This document shows, piece after piece, positions 52,978 to 63,110 of a stretch of 64,000 nt of DNA (position 1 is its first letter; every line of letters starts with the position of its first letter). The notes below the pieces were generated by a model. The model made no database searches. It saw nothing but the letters and a program-made list of their open reading frames with translations, and was not told the origin of the DNA. The position numbers and the translations under genes are program-made. Source of the stretch: Lichenicoccus sp963693035 (lineage in GTDB: Bacteria > Pseudomonadota > Alphaproteobacteria > Acetobacterales > Acetobacteraceae); NCBI GenBank assembly GCA_963693035.2, contig CAXMMQ010000010.1:186001-250000 (forward strand), written 5' to 3'.

Positions 52978-54920
52978 CAGCGGAACACCAGGAACGTCGA
53001 GATGAGGACCACGAGGCCAATCAGCATGGTGAAGGCATAGACCGCAATCGATCCGGTCTGGATACGCACCAACTGCACCGAGCCGCCCGACGTTAGGCGG
53101 CCGATGCTGCCGGGCACGCCCTCGGCGATGTCCTCCTCGCCGACATGCCAGAACAGCCGCGCCACCGCCTCGTACGGACGCACGAAGATGCGGTCATACA
53201 GCTCGTCGAAGTACCATTTGTTGAGCAGGAACCTGTACAGCCCGGGATGGCGCGCCGCGAGCAGCGCCGGCAGCTCCGGGCGCACCATGTAGGCGTAGAA
53301 GGCGACGCCGGCCCCGAGCAGTGCCAGCACCGTCGGCACCAGGGTGATCAGCACCGGCACCTGCTCGAGCGACGCCAGCACGTCGTTGCCGGGCGCGTTG
53401 AAGATCGAGCCGTTCCAGAACCCGGCCTGCCGGCCGCCGATGAACCACGGCGCGAATGCCGCTCCCGCAAACGCGGCACCGCAAGCCAAAATGACCAGCG
53501 GCACCAGGATCACCAAGCCGCTCTCATGCGCCTGCTCCTGCAGGTGCGCGTCGCGCACCCGGCTGTGGAACACCAGGAACAGCAGCCGGCCGCTATACAG
53601 CGCGGTCAGGAACGCGGTGATGGAGCCCAGCACCCAGCCGTAATAGCCGGGCCCGGTGCCGGCGATGAAGGTTGCATCGATGATCGCATCCTTCGACCAC
53701 CAGCCGGCGAACGGCGGGATGCCGGCCAACGCCAGCGAGCCGATCCACATCACCGCGCAGGTTACCGGCAGGCGGCGCCCCAGGCCGCCCATCCTGAACA
53801 TGTCCTGCTCGTCATGCAGCGCGTGGATCACCGAGCCGGCGCCCAGGAACAGCAGCGCCTTGAAGAAGGCATGCGTGGTCAGGTGGAACATGCCGGCCTG
53901 GTAGACGCCGACGCCGCAGGCCATGAACATGTAGCCGAGCTGCGAGCAGGTCGAATACGCGATGGTGCGCTTGATGTCCGGCTGCACCAGCCCGACGGTG
54001 GCGGCAAAGAAGCAGGTCGAGGCGCCGATCACCACCACCAGGTCCTTGGTCACCGGCGCGAACTCGATCAGCGGCGACATCCGCGCGAGCAGGAACACGC
54101 CCGCGGTCACCATGGTGGCGGCATGGATCAGGGCGGAGACCGGCGTCGGCCCCTCCATCGCATCCGGCAGCCAAGTATGGAGAAAGAGCTGTGCCGACTT
54201 GCCCATCGCGCCGATGAACAGCAGCACGCCGATCACCTCGTAGGCGCGCATGTCGGTGCCGAACAGGTGGTACATCGCCGCCTGGTGGTCGGGCACGAGA
54301 GCAAAGATATTGTCGTAGCTGACGGTGCCGAACTGCGCGAACAGCAGGGCGATGCCGACCATGAAGAACAGGTCGGCGACCCGGTTGACCACGAACGCCT
54401 TGATCGCGGCTGCATTCGCACTCGGCCGGTCATACCAGTAGCCGATCAGCAGGTAGCTCGCGAGACCGACACCTTCCCAGCCAAAGAACAACTGGATCAG
54501 GTTGTCGGAACTCACCAGCATCAGCATGGCAAAGGTGAACAGCGAGAGGTAGGCGAAGAAGCGCGACACCGGGCTGGTCTCGTGGCTCATATAGCCGACG
54601 CTGTAGATGTGGATCAGCGTCGAGACCAGCGTGACCATCGCCACCATCTCGACCGACAGCATGTCGAAGCGCAGCGTCCACGGCGCGCGGAAGCCGCCGG
54701 CCTGGATCCAGTCGGAGACCGATACGGCCAGCACCGGCGAGCCGTCCATCAGCGCGCCGGCCAGGGCGCCGAGGCCGCAAAGCGTCGCCAGCACCATGCA
54801 GCCGATGCTGACCGCCCTGGCCGCACGGTCGCCGATGCTGGCGCCGAACAGGCCGGCGATGATCGCGCCGAACAATGGCGCGAACACTGCCACCGCGAAG
54901 AGAGGAGCCGCGGCGTTCAT
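52977..54920 (-). CDS. nuoL: NADH-quinone oxidoreductase subunit L
   Basis: The 647-residue largest antiporter-like subunit, at the distal tip of the membrane arm. Motifs: LIQLFFGWEGVGLASYLLIG with the conserved Glu, AMGKSAQLFLHTWLPDAMEG with Lys, PTPVSALIHAATMVTAGVFL, RTIAYSTCSQLGYMFMA, and FLTALYSGRLLFLVFH. The lateral helix region follows, with KWYFDELYDRIFVRPYEAVA, before a final helix (VYAFTMLIGLVVLISTFLVF). The full C terminus is present, so the missing nuoM has not truncated it. It starts one base after the nuoK stop. Confidence 0.96.
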   Translation of the reverse strand: MNAAAPLFAVAVFAPLFGAIIAGLFGASIGDRAARAVSIGCMVLATLCGLGALAGALMDGSPVLAVSVSDWIQAGGFRAPWTLRFDMLSVEMVAMVTLVSTLIHIYSVGYMSHETSPVSRFFAYLSLFTFAMLMLVSSDNLIQLFFGWEGVGLASYLLIGYWYDRPSANAAAIKAFVVNRVADLFFMVGIALLFAQFGTVSYDNIFALVPDHQAAMYHLFGTDMRAYEVIGVLLFIGAMGKSAQLFLHTWLPDAMEGPTPVSALIHAATMVTAGVFLLARMSPLIEFAPVTKDLVVVIGASTCFFAATVGLVQPDIKRTIAYSTCSQLGYMFMACGVGVYQAGMFHLTTHAFFKALLFLGAGSVIHALHDEQDMFRMGGLGRRLPVTCAVMWIGSLALAGIPPFAGWWSKDAIIDATFIAGTGPGYYGWVLGSITAFLTALYSGRLLFLVFHSRVRDAHLQEQAHESGLVILVPLVILACGAAFAGAAFAPWFIGGRQAGFWNGSIFNAPGNDVLASLEQVPVLITLVPTVLALLGAGVAFYAYMVRPELPALLAARHPGLYRFLLNKWYFDELYDRIFVRPYEAVARLFWHVGEEDIAEGVPGSIGRLTSGGSVQLVRIQTGSIAVYAFTMLIGLVVLISTFLVFR

Positions 54921-54921
54921 C

Positions 54922-55245
54922 TCAGCCCTTCATCAAGGTCACGTCCTCGACCTGGATCGAGCCGCGGTTCCTAAAATATACGGTGACGATGGCCAGCCCG
55001 ATGGCGGCTTCCGCGGCCGCCACGGTCAGCACGAACAGGGTGAACACCTGCCCGGAAAGATCACCGAGCGCCGAGGAGAACGCGACAAGGTTGATCTCGC
55101 CGGCAAGCAGGATCAGCTCGATCGACATCATGATGGTGATGACGTTCCGGCGGTTCAGGAAGATACCGAACACGCCCAGCACCAGCAGCATGGCACTCAC
55201 GGTCAGGTACGGGCCAAGGCCCACGTTGGCAATCCCAGGCAGCAT
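54922..55245 (-). CDS. nuoK: NADH-quinone oxidoreductase subunit K
   Basis: A 107-residue three-helix membrane subunit at the quinone-to-antiporter junction. The two conserved buried glutamates are visible in ITIMMSIELILLAGEINLVA and TVAAAEAAIGLAIVTVYFRN. Length is typical (100-110). The ATG lies five bases after the nuoJ stop, and nuoL follows with one base between, in the standard J-K-L order. Confidence 0.95.
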   Translation of the reverse strand: MLPGIANVGLGPYLTVSAMLLVLGVFGIFLNRRNVITIMMSIELILLAGEINLVAFSSALGDLSGQVFTLFVLTVAAAEAAIGLAIVTVYFRNRGSIQVEDVTLMKG

Positions 55246-55250
55246 GCGGC

Positions 55251-55985
55251 TCAGCCCTCCCGGTCCGGACTGTTCCCAAGGACCACGGCCGGGGGGACCA
55301 TGGCCGGGGGGAACGTCGCCGGTAGACTGACCGGCTTCTCCGCCGACGCACCGACCGGCCGACGGAACCCGCCATTGCCGGTGGTACTCTCGCCGAGTGC
55401 CAGCGTCATCATCTGCAGCGTATCGGCCGGCGTGCGGGCATGCTGGACCGCGACGTCCTGCCGCTTGGCACTCGGCCGGTCACGCAGGGTCAGCACGATG
55501 GCGCCGATCATCGCCACCAGCAGCACCAGTCCGCAGGCCTGGAACAGGAACACGTAGTCCGTGTAGATCAGCCGCCCCAGCGCGTCGGTGTTGCTGGCCG
55601 CATCCGGCACTCGCGCATGCGGCAGGTCGCGGACATCCGGCGCGATCCTCCAGGCGGTGGCGCTCAGCACCAGCTCGACAAACAGCACCAGCCCGACCGC
55701 GAATCCGACCGGCGCATAGCGCTGCAGGCCTTCGCGCAACTGCGAGAAGTTCACGTCGAGCATCATGACCACGAACAGGAACAGCACCGCGACGGCACCG
55801 ACATAGGCGATCACCAGGATCATCGCCAGGAACTCGGCGCCGGCGATCAGGAACAGCCCGGCCGCGTTGAAGAACGCTGCGATCAGGAACAGCACCGAAT
55901 GCACCGGGTTGCGCGCGCTGATCACCATGACCGCAGACACGATCAGCACCACGGCAAAGAAATAAAAGGCGATCTGCGTGATCAT
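55251..55985 (-). CDS. nuoJ: NADH-quinone oxidoreductase subunit J
   Basis: A 244-residue membrane subunit with five helices. AMILVIAYVGAVAVLFLFVV is the conserved third helix that rotates during coupling, and it is followed by VMMLDVNF. The catalytic core ends near residue 185. The remaining 60 residues are a soluble tail rich in Pro, Ala and Gly, partly built from a 15-bp duplication, longer than the usual NuoJ end. The ATG overlaps the nuoI stop (ATGA). Confidence 0.94.
   Translation of the reverse strand: MITQIAFYFFAVVLIVSAVMVISARNPVHSVLFLIAAFFNAAGLFLIAGAEFLAMILVIAYVGAVAVLFLFVVMMLDVNFSQLREGLQRYAPVGFAVGLVLFVELVLSATAWRIAPDVRDLPHARVPDAASNTDALGRLIYTDYVFLFQACGLVLLVAMIGAIVLTLRDRPSAKRQDVAVQHARTPADTLQMMTLALGESTTGNGGFRRPVGASAEKPVSLPATFPPAMVPPAVVLGNSPDREG
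55281..55310. repeat. 15-bp tandem duplication in the nuoJ tail
   Basis: GACCACGGCCGGGGG at 55281-55295 is followed directly by GACCATGGCCGGGGG at 55296-55310, one base different. It is in frame within nuoJ and encodes a repeated Pro-Pro-Ala-like block of the variable C-terminal tail. Confidence 0.85.
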
Positions 55986-56470
55986 CGATACGGCGCGTCC
56001 AGTTCCAGCCGGCGGGCCAGCACGCTTTCCCAGCGGTCGCCGTTCGCGAGAAGCTTGTCCTTGTTGTACATCAGCTCCTCGCGCGTCTCGGTGGCGAACT
56101 CGTAGTTCGGCCCCTCGACGATGGCATCCACCGGACAGGCTTCCTCGCACAGGCCGCAATAGATGCACTTGGTCATGTCGATGTCGTAGCGCGTGGTGCG
56201 CCGGCTGCCATCCTCGCGCGGTTCCGCTTCGATGGTGATCGCCTCCGCCGGGCAGACCGCCTCGCACAGCTTGCAGGCGATGCAGCGTTCCTCGCCGTTC
56301 GGATAACGGCGCAGCGCATGCTCGCCCCTGAAACGCGGCGACAGCGAGCCCTTCTCGTTCGGGTAGTTCAGCGTCGCCTTCGGCTTGAACATATAGCGCA
56401 GCGTCACCCCCATGCCGGCGACGAGCTCGGCCAGCAGGAAGGTGCGCGCAGTGCGGTCCAGAAGCGCCAT
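55982..56470 (-). CDS. nuoI: NADH-quinone oxidoreductase subunit I
   Basis: A 162-residue peripheral subunit holding the tetranuclear clusters N6a and N6b on the path to quinone. Two ferredoxin motifs are present: ERCIACKLCEAVCPAEAITI near residue 62 and TKCIYCGLCEEACPVDAIVE near 101. The N-terminal amphipathic helix (LAELVAGMGVTLRYMFKPK) docks on the membrane. Its length is exactly typical of alphaproteobacteria. Upstream is an unusual 177-bp gap to nuoH. Confidence 0.97.
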   Translation of the reverse strand: MALLDRTARTFLLAELVAGMGVTLRYMFKPKATLNYPNEKGSLSPRFRGEHALRRYPNGEERCIACKLCEAVCPAEAITIEAEPREDGSRRTTRYDIDMTKCIYCGLCEEACPVDAIVEGPNYEFATETREELMYNKDKLLANGDRWESVLARRLELDAPYR

Positions 56471-56647
56471 GTCAGGATCTCTTTTTCAGGTCGCAGGAGG
56501 GGCCCTCTGAGGATGCGGTCCGGCAGGTCAGAGGCGCCGTCTTGGCGCCACCCGGCGCGGCTGTCGAGAACCGGAGCGGAGCGGCCGCCTGGCCGTGAGC
56601 ACCGGAAGCGCAAGCAGCCGCGTCGGATGACCGCCGTAGGAGCATGA
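56471..56647. other. 177-bp spacer inside the nuo operon
   Basis: All other nuo genes in this window overlap or are within about ten bases of each other, but nuoH and nuoI are separated by 177 bp. It contains a perfect hairpin, GGCGCC, five bases, GGCGCC (56533-56549), and no convincing reading frame. A GGGCCCCTCC-type purine/pyrimidine block lies nearer nuoI. It may be a processing or attenuation site, or the scar of a lost gene. Confidence 0.4.
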
Positions 56648-57679
56648 TCAGAGGGTCCCGGAGCCGCTGTGGGGCAGGAGGCCCGTCGCCATCAGGAAGC
56701 CGGCGGTCAGGACCATCCAGGCCAGCGAGAACGGCAGGAACACCTTCCAGCCGAGCCGCATGAGCTGGTCGTAGCGATAGCGGGGAAAGGTGCCACGCAC
56801 CCAAATGAACACGAACAGCACGAACAGGATCTTGGCGATGAACCAGAGCGGGCCGGGGATCCAGATGAAGGGTGCGACCGCGACCGGCGGCAGCCAGCCG
56901 CCGAGGAACAGGATGGTGGTCATCCCGCTCATCAGGAACATGTTGGCGTATTCGCCCAGGAAGAACAGCCCGAACGACAGCGAGCTGTATTCGACGAAGA
57001 AGCCCGCCACCAGCTCGCTTTCCCCCTCGGGGAGGTCGAACGGCGCCCGGTTGGTCTCGGCCAGCGCCGAGATGAAGAACACCACGAACATCGGGAACAT
57101 CGGCAGTGCGAACCAGACGTGACGCTGCGCCAGCACGATGTCGTTCAGGTCCAGGCTGCCGACGGCCAGCAGCACGGAGACCATCACCAGCCCGATCGAG
57201 ACCTCGTAGCTGACCATCTGCGCCGCCGAGCGCAGGCCGCCCATGAACGCATACTTGGAGTTGCTGGCCCAGCCGGCGATCAGGATGCCATACACCCCGA
57301 GCGAGGAGATCGCGAACAGATAGAGGATGCCGACATTGATGTCGGCTACCGCCCAATGGTTGTTGGTCGGGATCACCGCCCAGGCCATCATCGCCAGCCC
57401 GAAGGTCAGCACCGGCGCCAGCAGGAACAACGCCCGGTTGGCGCCTGACGGAATGATGGTCTCCTTGGTGATCATCTTGATGGCGTCGGCAAAGGCCTGC
57501 AGCAGCCCGAACGGACCGACCGTGTTCGGCCCCTTGCGGAGCTGGATCGCCGCCAGCACCTTGCGCTCGGCGTAGGTGAGGTAGGCGACGCCGATCAGCA
57601 GCGGCACCAGCATCGCCAGCGCCTCGAGCACGGTCAGGATGACCAGGCCGAGCGCGGTGTCGAGAAAGAAGTGCTGCAC
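56648..57679 (-). CDS. nuoH: NADH-quinone oxidoreductase subunit H
   Basis: A 343-residue eight-helix membrane subunit that forms much of the quinone chamber. Conserved loops are AERKVLAAIQLRKGPNTVGP, GILIAGWASNSKYAFMGGLR, YEVSIGLVMV and ETNRAPFDLPEGESELVAGF, followed by the Glu-rich E-channel. The chosen start is GTG 57679, four bases past the nuoG stop, because the protein reads naturally from VQHFFLDTALGL and no ATG lies between. C terminus GLLPHSGSGTL is slightly extended. Confidence 0.94.
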   Translation of the reverse strand: MQHFFLDTALGLVILTVLEALAMLVPLLIGVAYLTYAERKVLAAIQLRKGPNTVGPFGLLQAFADAIKMITKETIIPSGANRALFLLAPVLTFGLAMMAWAVIPTNNHWAVADINVGILYLFAISSLGVYGILIAGWASNSKYAFMGGLRSAAQMVSYEVSIGLVMVSVLLAVGSLDLNDIVLAQRHVWFALPMFPMFVVFFISALAETNRAPFDLPEGESELVAGFFVEYSSLSFGLFFLGEYANMFLMSGMTTILFLGGWLPPVAVAPFIWIPGPLWFIAKILFVLFVFIWVRGTFPRYRYDQLMRLGWKVFLPFSLAWMVLTAGFLMATGLLPHSGSGTL

Positions 57680-57683
57680 CCGC

Positions 57684-59741
57684 CTACTCCGCCGCCTGCA
57701 CGAGCGGCGCGTTGTACACGCGCGAGCATTCCTGCATCGTCGGGCTGGCCCGGCTGATCGCGTTGGACAGGTAGTAGTCACCGATGCCCGGCGCGAACGC
57801 GGCGTTGCCCAGGCCGGCCACCTCTCCCGCTGGACCTTCGAGGTTGCCGGCGCCGAACCGCGGCAAGCCCTGCACCGAGAAGACCGGGTTGAGCGCTGCC
57901 AGCCGGGCCCGCACCGCGTCCAGATTGTCGTACGGCAGCGTGTGGCCGATCACCTCGGAAAAGGCGCGCAGGATGCGCCAGTCCTCCTTGGCTTCCCCGG
58001 GGGGCATGATCGCCGGGAATGCCTTCTGCACCCGGCCCTCGGTGTTGACGTAGGTGCCGGGCTTCTCGGCATAGGTGGCGCCGGGCAGGATCACGTCGGC
58101 GCGGACCGCTCCCGCATCGCCGTGATGGCCCTGGTAGATCACGAAGGTATCCGGGCCGATCCGCGCCGGATGGAACTCGTCGGCGGCGAGCAGCCAGAGC
58201 ACGTCGACGCCGCCGCTCATCATGCCGGCCACCGACCGTCCGCCCCGACCTGGCAGGAAACCCAAGTCCAGCGCGCCCACACGCGACGCGGCATTGTGCA
58301 GGACATTGAACCCATGCCAGTCGGCTGCCAGGGCGCCGACCTCGGCCGCGAGCTTCCAGCACGCGGCCAGCATCGCCGCACCATCCTCGCGTGCCAGCGC
58401 CGCCTGCCCCAGCACGATCATCGGCCGCTTTGCCGCTTTCAGGAGCTCGGCGAACGCCACGCCGCCCTCGAGCAACCCGGTCAGGGCGCCCGGACGATCG
58501 CCGAGCCACTCGGCCGGATAGGTCAGGTCGGCCGTCGCGTGCCCGATCACGCCGACCGGATAGTGTCCCGCCAGGTAGCGCTTGCGGATGCGCGCGTTCA
58601 GCACCGGCGCCTCATGGCGCGGATCGCAGCCCACCAGCAGCAGCGCATCGCTCTCCTCGATGCCGGCAATGGTGGTGTTGAAGGTATAGAACTCGCGCCG
58701 GGAGGCATCGTAGCGCGCGCCGTCCTGCCGGCAGTCGAGATTGGGCGAACCCAGCGACACCATCAGGTCACGCAGCGCCACCAGGCTCTCGGCGTCGCAC
58801 AGATCGCCGGCGATCGCGCCGATGCGTTCGCCCGGCACGCCCTGCATGCCGCGCGCGATCGCCACGAACGCATCCTGCCAGCTCGCGCGCTGCAGCTTGC
58901 CGTGCGCGCGCACCCAGGGATGATCCAGCCGCCTTCGCCTGAAGCCATCGAACGAGAACCGGCCCTTGTCGGCCATCCACTCCTCGTTCACCTCGTCATT
59001 GGTGCGCGGCAGGATGCGCAGCACCTCGGCGCCGCGGGCATGGATGCTGATATTGGTACCGACCGCGTCCATCACGTCGATACTGTCGCTGCGCTTGAGT
59101 TCCCATGGCCGCGCCACGAAGGCATAGGGCTTGGAGGTCAGCGCGCCGACCGGGCAGATGTCGATCAGGTTGCCGGACAGCTCCGAGGTCAGCGCCTTTT
59201 CGACGTAGGTGGTGATCTCCATGTTCTCGCCGCGCGAGGTGGCGCCCAGCTCCGGCACCCCCGCCACCTCGGTCGCGAAGCGGACGCACCGCGTACACTG
59301 GATGCACCGCGTCATCACCGTCTTGACCAATGGACCGAGATACTTGTCCTTCACCGCGCGCTTGTTCTCGGCATAACGCGAGTGATCGGCGCCATACGAA
59401 TAGGCCTGGTCCTGCAGGTCGCACTCGCCGCCCTGGTCGCAGATCGGGCAATCCAGCGGATGATTGATGAGCAGGAATTCCATCACCGCCCGGCGCGCCT
59501 TTCGCACCACCGCGGTGTCGGTCCTGACCACCATCCCGTCCATCACCGGGTAGCCGCAGGACGCCACCGGCTTGGGCGCCTTTTCCACCTCGACCAGGCA
59601 CATCCGGCAGTTGCCGGCGATCGACAGCCGCTCGTGGTAGCAGAAGCGCGGGATCTCCTTGCCCGCCGCCTCGCAGGCCTGCAGCACCGATGAGCCGTTC
59701 GCGACCTCGACCTGGATGCCGTCGACTGTAACGCGTGCCAT
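57684..59741 (-). CDS. nuoG: NADH-quinone oxidoreductase subunit G
   Basis: The 685-residue iron-sulfur subunit of the matrix-like arm. The N-terminal [2Fe-2S] cluster ligands are in RFCYHERLSIAGNCRMCLVE. N5 uses HPLDCPICDQGGECDLQDQA and N4 uses TRCIQCTRCVRFATEVAGVP, with LIDICPVGALTSKPYAF. The rest is the molybdopterin-oxidoreductase-like domain, which has lost its cofactor. The N7 motif seen in E. coli is missing, as usual for alphaproteobacteria and mitochondria. Six bases follow the nuoF stop. Confidence 0.96.
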   Translation of the reverse strand: MARVTVDGIQVEVANGSSVLQACEAAGKEIPRFCYHERLSIAGNCRMCLVEVEKAPKPVASCGYPVMDGMVVRTDTAVVRKARRAVMEFLLINHPLDCPICDQGGECDLQDQAYSYGADHSRYAENKRAVKDKYLGPLVKTVMTRCIQCTRCVRFATEVAGVPELGATSRGENMEITTYVEKALTSELSGNLIDICPVGALTSKPYAFVARPWELKRSDSIDVMDAVGTNISIHARGAEVLRILPRTNDEVNEEWMADKGRFSFDGFRRRRLDHPWVRAHGKLQRASWQDAFVAIARGMQGVPGERIGAIAGDLCDAESLVALRDLMVSLGSPNLDCRQDGARYDASRREFYTFNTTIAGIEESDALLLVGCDPRHEAPVLNARIRKRYLAGHYPVGVIGHATADLTYPAEWLGDRPGALTGLLEGGVAFAELLKAAKRPMIVLGQAALAREDGAAMLAACWKLAAEVGALAADWHGFNVLHNAASRVGALDLGFLPGRGGRSVAGMMSGGVDVLWLLAADEFHPARIGPDTFVIYQGHHGDAGAVRADVILPGATYAEKPGTYVNTEGRVQKAFPAIMPPGEAKEDWRILRAFSEVIGHTLPYDNLDAVRARLAALNPVFSVQGLPRFGAGNLEGPAGEVAGLGNAAFAPGIGDYYLSNAISRASPTMQECSRVYNAPLVQAAE

Positions 59742-59747
59742 CCGCCT

Positions 59748-61100
<1,353 letters not shown>

Positions 61101-61110
61101 CGTGGGGTTC

Positions 61111-61845
61111 CTAGACCTCCGGACCGTGCGGGTCGGGAGCGCCGTGATCATCGTGTCCGGCGACCGCCGGCTCACGGTTCGGTACATCGAGCAACGTGGT
61201 CCGGCCGCCGATCGGCTCCGAGCCGAAGCGGTCGATGGTGGTGCCCGGCGGCGGCACCTCGCCACGCTTCAGCGCCTCGATCAGCGCCACCGTGCGTGGC
61301 CCGTCGAGATCCTCGTAGTAGTCGTCATTGACCTGCAGCATCGGTGCGTTCACGCACGCACCGAGACATTCCACCTCGGTCATGGTGAACAGCCCGTCCG
61401 CCGAGGTCTCCTCCCAGTTGCGCAGCCCGGCCGCCGCCTTCACCGCCGCCACCACATCCGTCGAGCCACGCAGCCAGCACGGCGTCGTGGTGCAGATCTG
61501 AAGGTGGTAGCGTCCCACCGGCTTGCGATTGAACATCAGGTAGAAGGTCGCGACCTCGTACACGCGGATCGGCGCCATGCCGAGCCGGGCCGCGATCACG
61601 TCCATCGCCAGCTTCGGGATCCAGGCGCTGCCGGTGTGCCGACCCATCTGCTTCTGGGCGATGAACAACAGCGGCATCACCGCGCTCGCCTGCTTGCCCT
61701 CGGGATACTTCGCCAGCGTCGCCGCGACCTGCGCCTCGCTGTCCTCGTCGAAGGCGAAGTGCGCGGGCTGCTGCGACGCGCCGTCATGCGGCACATGCCC
61801 AGGTGTGCCGTGGCCGATATTCTCCGCGGAGAAATGTCCGGACAT
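61111..61845 (-). CDS. nuoE: NADH-quinone oxidoreductase subunit E
   Basis: A 244-residue thioredoxin-fold subunit carrying the off-path [2Fe-2S] cluster N1a. Ligands are in QICTTTPCWLRGS and EVECLGACVNAPMLQVND. The typical core is about residues 33-195. Both ends are longer than usual: a His/Gly-rich start (MSGHFSAENIGHG) and an acidic, Gly/Pro/His tail ending DPHGPEV. The ATG lies eight bases after the nuoD stop. Confidence 0.95.
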   Translation of the reverse strand: MSGHFSAENIGHGTPGHVPHDGASQQPAHFAFDEDSEAQVAATLAKYPEGKQASAVMPLLFIAQKQMGRHTGSAWIPKLAMDVIAARLGMAPIRVYEVATFYLMFNRKPVGRYHLQICTTTPCWLRGSTDVVAAVKAAAGLRNWEETSADGLFTMTEVECLGACVNAPMLQVNDDYYEDLDGPRTVALIEALKRGEVPPPGTTIDRFGSEPIGGRTTLLDVPNREPAVAGHDDHGAPDPHGPEV

Positions 61846-61853
61846 CCGCCGCC

Positions 61854-63110
61854 CTACCTGTCGATCTCGCCGAACACCAGGTCGATCGACCCGATGATCG
61901 CCACCGCGTCGGCCAGCATGTGCCGCCGCGCCATCTCGTCCATCGCCTGCAGGTGCGAGAACCCGGTCGGCCGGATCTTGCAGCGATACGGCCGGTTGCT
62001 GCCGTCGGCCACCAGATACACCGCGAACTCGCCCTTCGGGCTTTCGGTGGCGGTGTAGGTGGCGCCCGGCGGCACGTGGTAGCCCTCGGTGAACAGCTTG
62101 AAATGATGGATCAGCGCTTCCATCGAGCGCTTCATCTCGCGCCGGCTCGGCGGCGAGATCTTGGTGTCCTGCACCTTGATCGGCCCCGGCTGCATCTTCG
62201 CCAGGCACTGCTGCACGATCTTGACGCTCTCGCGCATCTCGGCCACCCGCACCAGGTAGCGGTCGTAGCAGTCGCCGTTGCGCGTCACCGGAATGCCGAA
62301 CTCGACCTGGTCGTAGGCGTCGTATGGCTGCGACCGCCGCAGGTCCCACGGCACGCCGGAGGCGCGCAGGTTCGGCCCCGAGAACCCCCAAGCCAGCGCC
62401 TGCTCGGCCGTGAACACGCCGATGCCGACGGTGCGCTGCTTCCAGATCCGGTTGCCGGTCAGCAGCGCCTCGAGATCGTCGACGAACTTCGGAAATTCCT
62501 CCGCCCAGGCGGCGATGCGGTCAGTCAGCCCCTCCGGCAGATCGCGCGCGACGCCCCCCGGCCGGAAGTAATTGGCGTGGTAGCGCGCGCCGGACGCCGC
62601 CTCGTAGAACTCGAGCAGCTTCTCGCGCTCCTCGTAGCCCCACAGCGCCGGCGTCAGCGCACCGCAATCGAGCCCGAACGAGGTGACGTTGAGCAGGTGG
62701 TTCAGCACCCGGGTGAGCTCGGCGAACATCGTGCGGATCCACTTGGCGCGATCCGGGATGGTGATGCCGAGCAGCTTCTCGGTGGCGAGCGCGAAGGCCT
62801 GCTCCTCGCACATCGGCGAGACATAATCGAGCCGGTCGAAATACGGCAGCGCCTTCATGTAGGTCTTGTATTCGATCAGCTTCTCGGTGCCCCGGTGCAG
62901 CAACCCGATATGCGGTACAGCGCGGGTCACCACCTCGCCGTCCATCTCCATCACCAGCCGCAGCACGCCATGCGCGGAGGGATGCTGCGGACCGAAATTT
63001 AGCGAGTGGCTATCGATCTCGACAGTCTTGATGCGCTGGTCCTGCGGCGCGGCTGGCTCTGCAGGCTGCAGGCTGTCCGGTATGTCCTCCCGGAGCACGA
63101 TATCGCTCAT
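61854..63110 (-). CDS. nuoD: NADH-quinone oxidoreductase subunit D
   Basis: A 418-residue hydrogenase-like subunit at the quinone site. Landmarks are LNFGPQHPSAHGVLRLVMEM, PHIGLLHRGTEKLIEYKTYM, the quinone-site His and Tyr in these loops (YFDRLDYVSPM), and ESPKGEFAVYLVADGSNRPY with the C-terminal SIDLVFGEIDR. Its ATG overlaps the nuoC stop by four bases. The order B-C-D-E-F-G-H-I-J-K-L is standard, with separate nuoC and nuoD. Confidence 0.97.
   Translation of the reverse strand: MSDIVLREDIPDSLQPAEPAAPQDQRIKTVEIDSHSLNFGPQHPSAHGVLRLVMEMDGEVVTRAVPHIGLLHRGTEKLIEYKTYMKALPYFDRLDYVSPMCEEQAFALATEKLLGITIPDRAKWIRTMFAELTRVLNHLLNVTSFGLDCGALTPALWGYEEREKLLEFYEAASGARYHANYFRPGGVARDLPEGLTDRIAAWAEEFPKFVDDLEALLTGNRIWKQRTVGIGVFTAEQALAWGFSGPNLRASGVPWDLRRSQPYDAYDQVEFGIPVTRNGDCYDRYLVRVAEMRESVKIVQQCLAKMQPGPIKVQDTKISPPSRREMKRSMEALIHHFKLFTEGYHVPPGATYTATESPKGEFAVYLVADGSNRPYRCKIRPTGFSHLQAMDEMARRHMLADAVAIIGSIDLVFGEIDR

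Noticed and set aside
52977..54920. The 647-aa gene being nuoM, or a nuoL-nuoM fusion
   Set aside because: Length, the lateral-helix C-terminal region and the motifs are those of NuoL alone, and the next gene is NuoN from its first helix onward.
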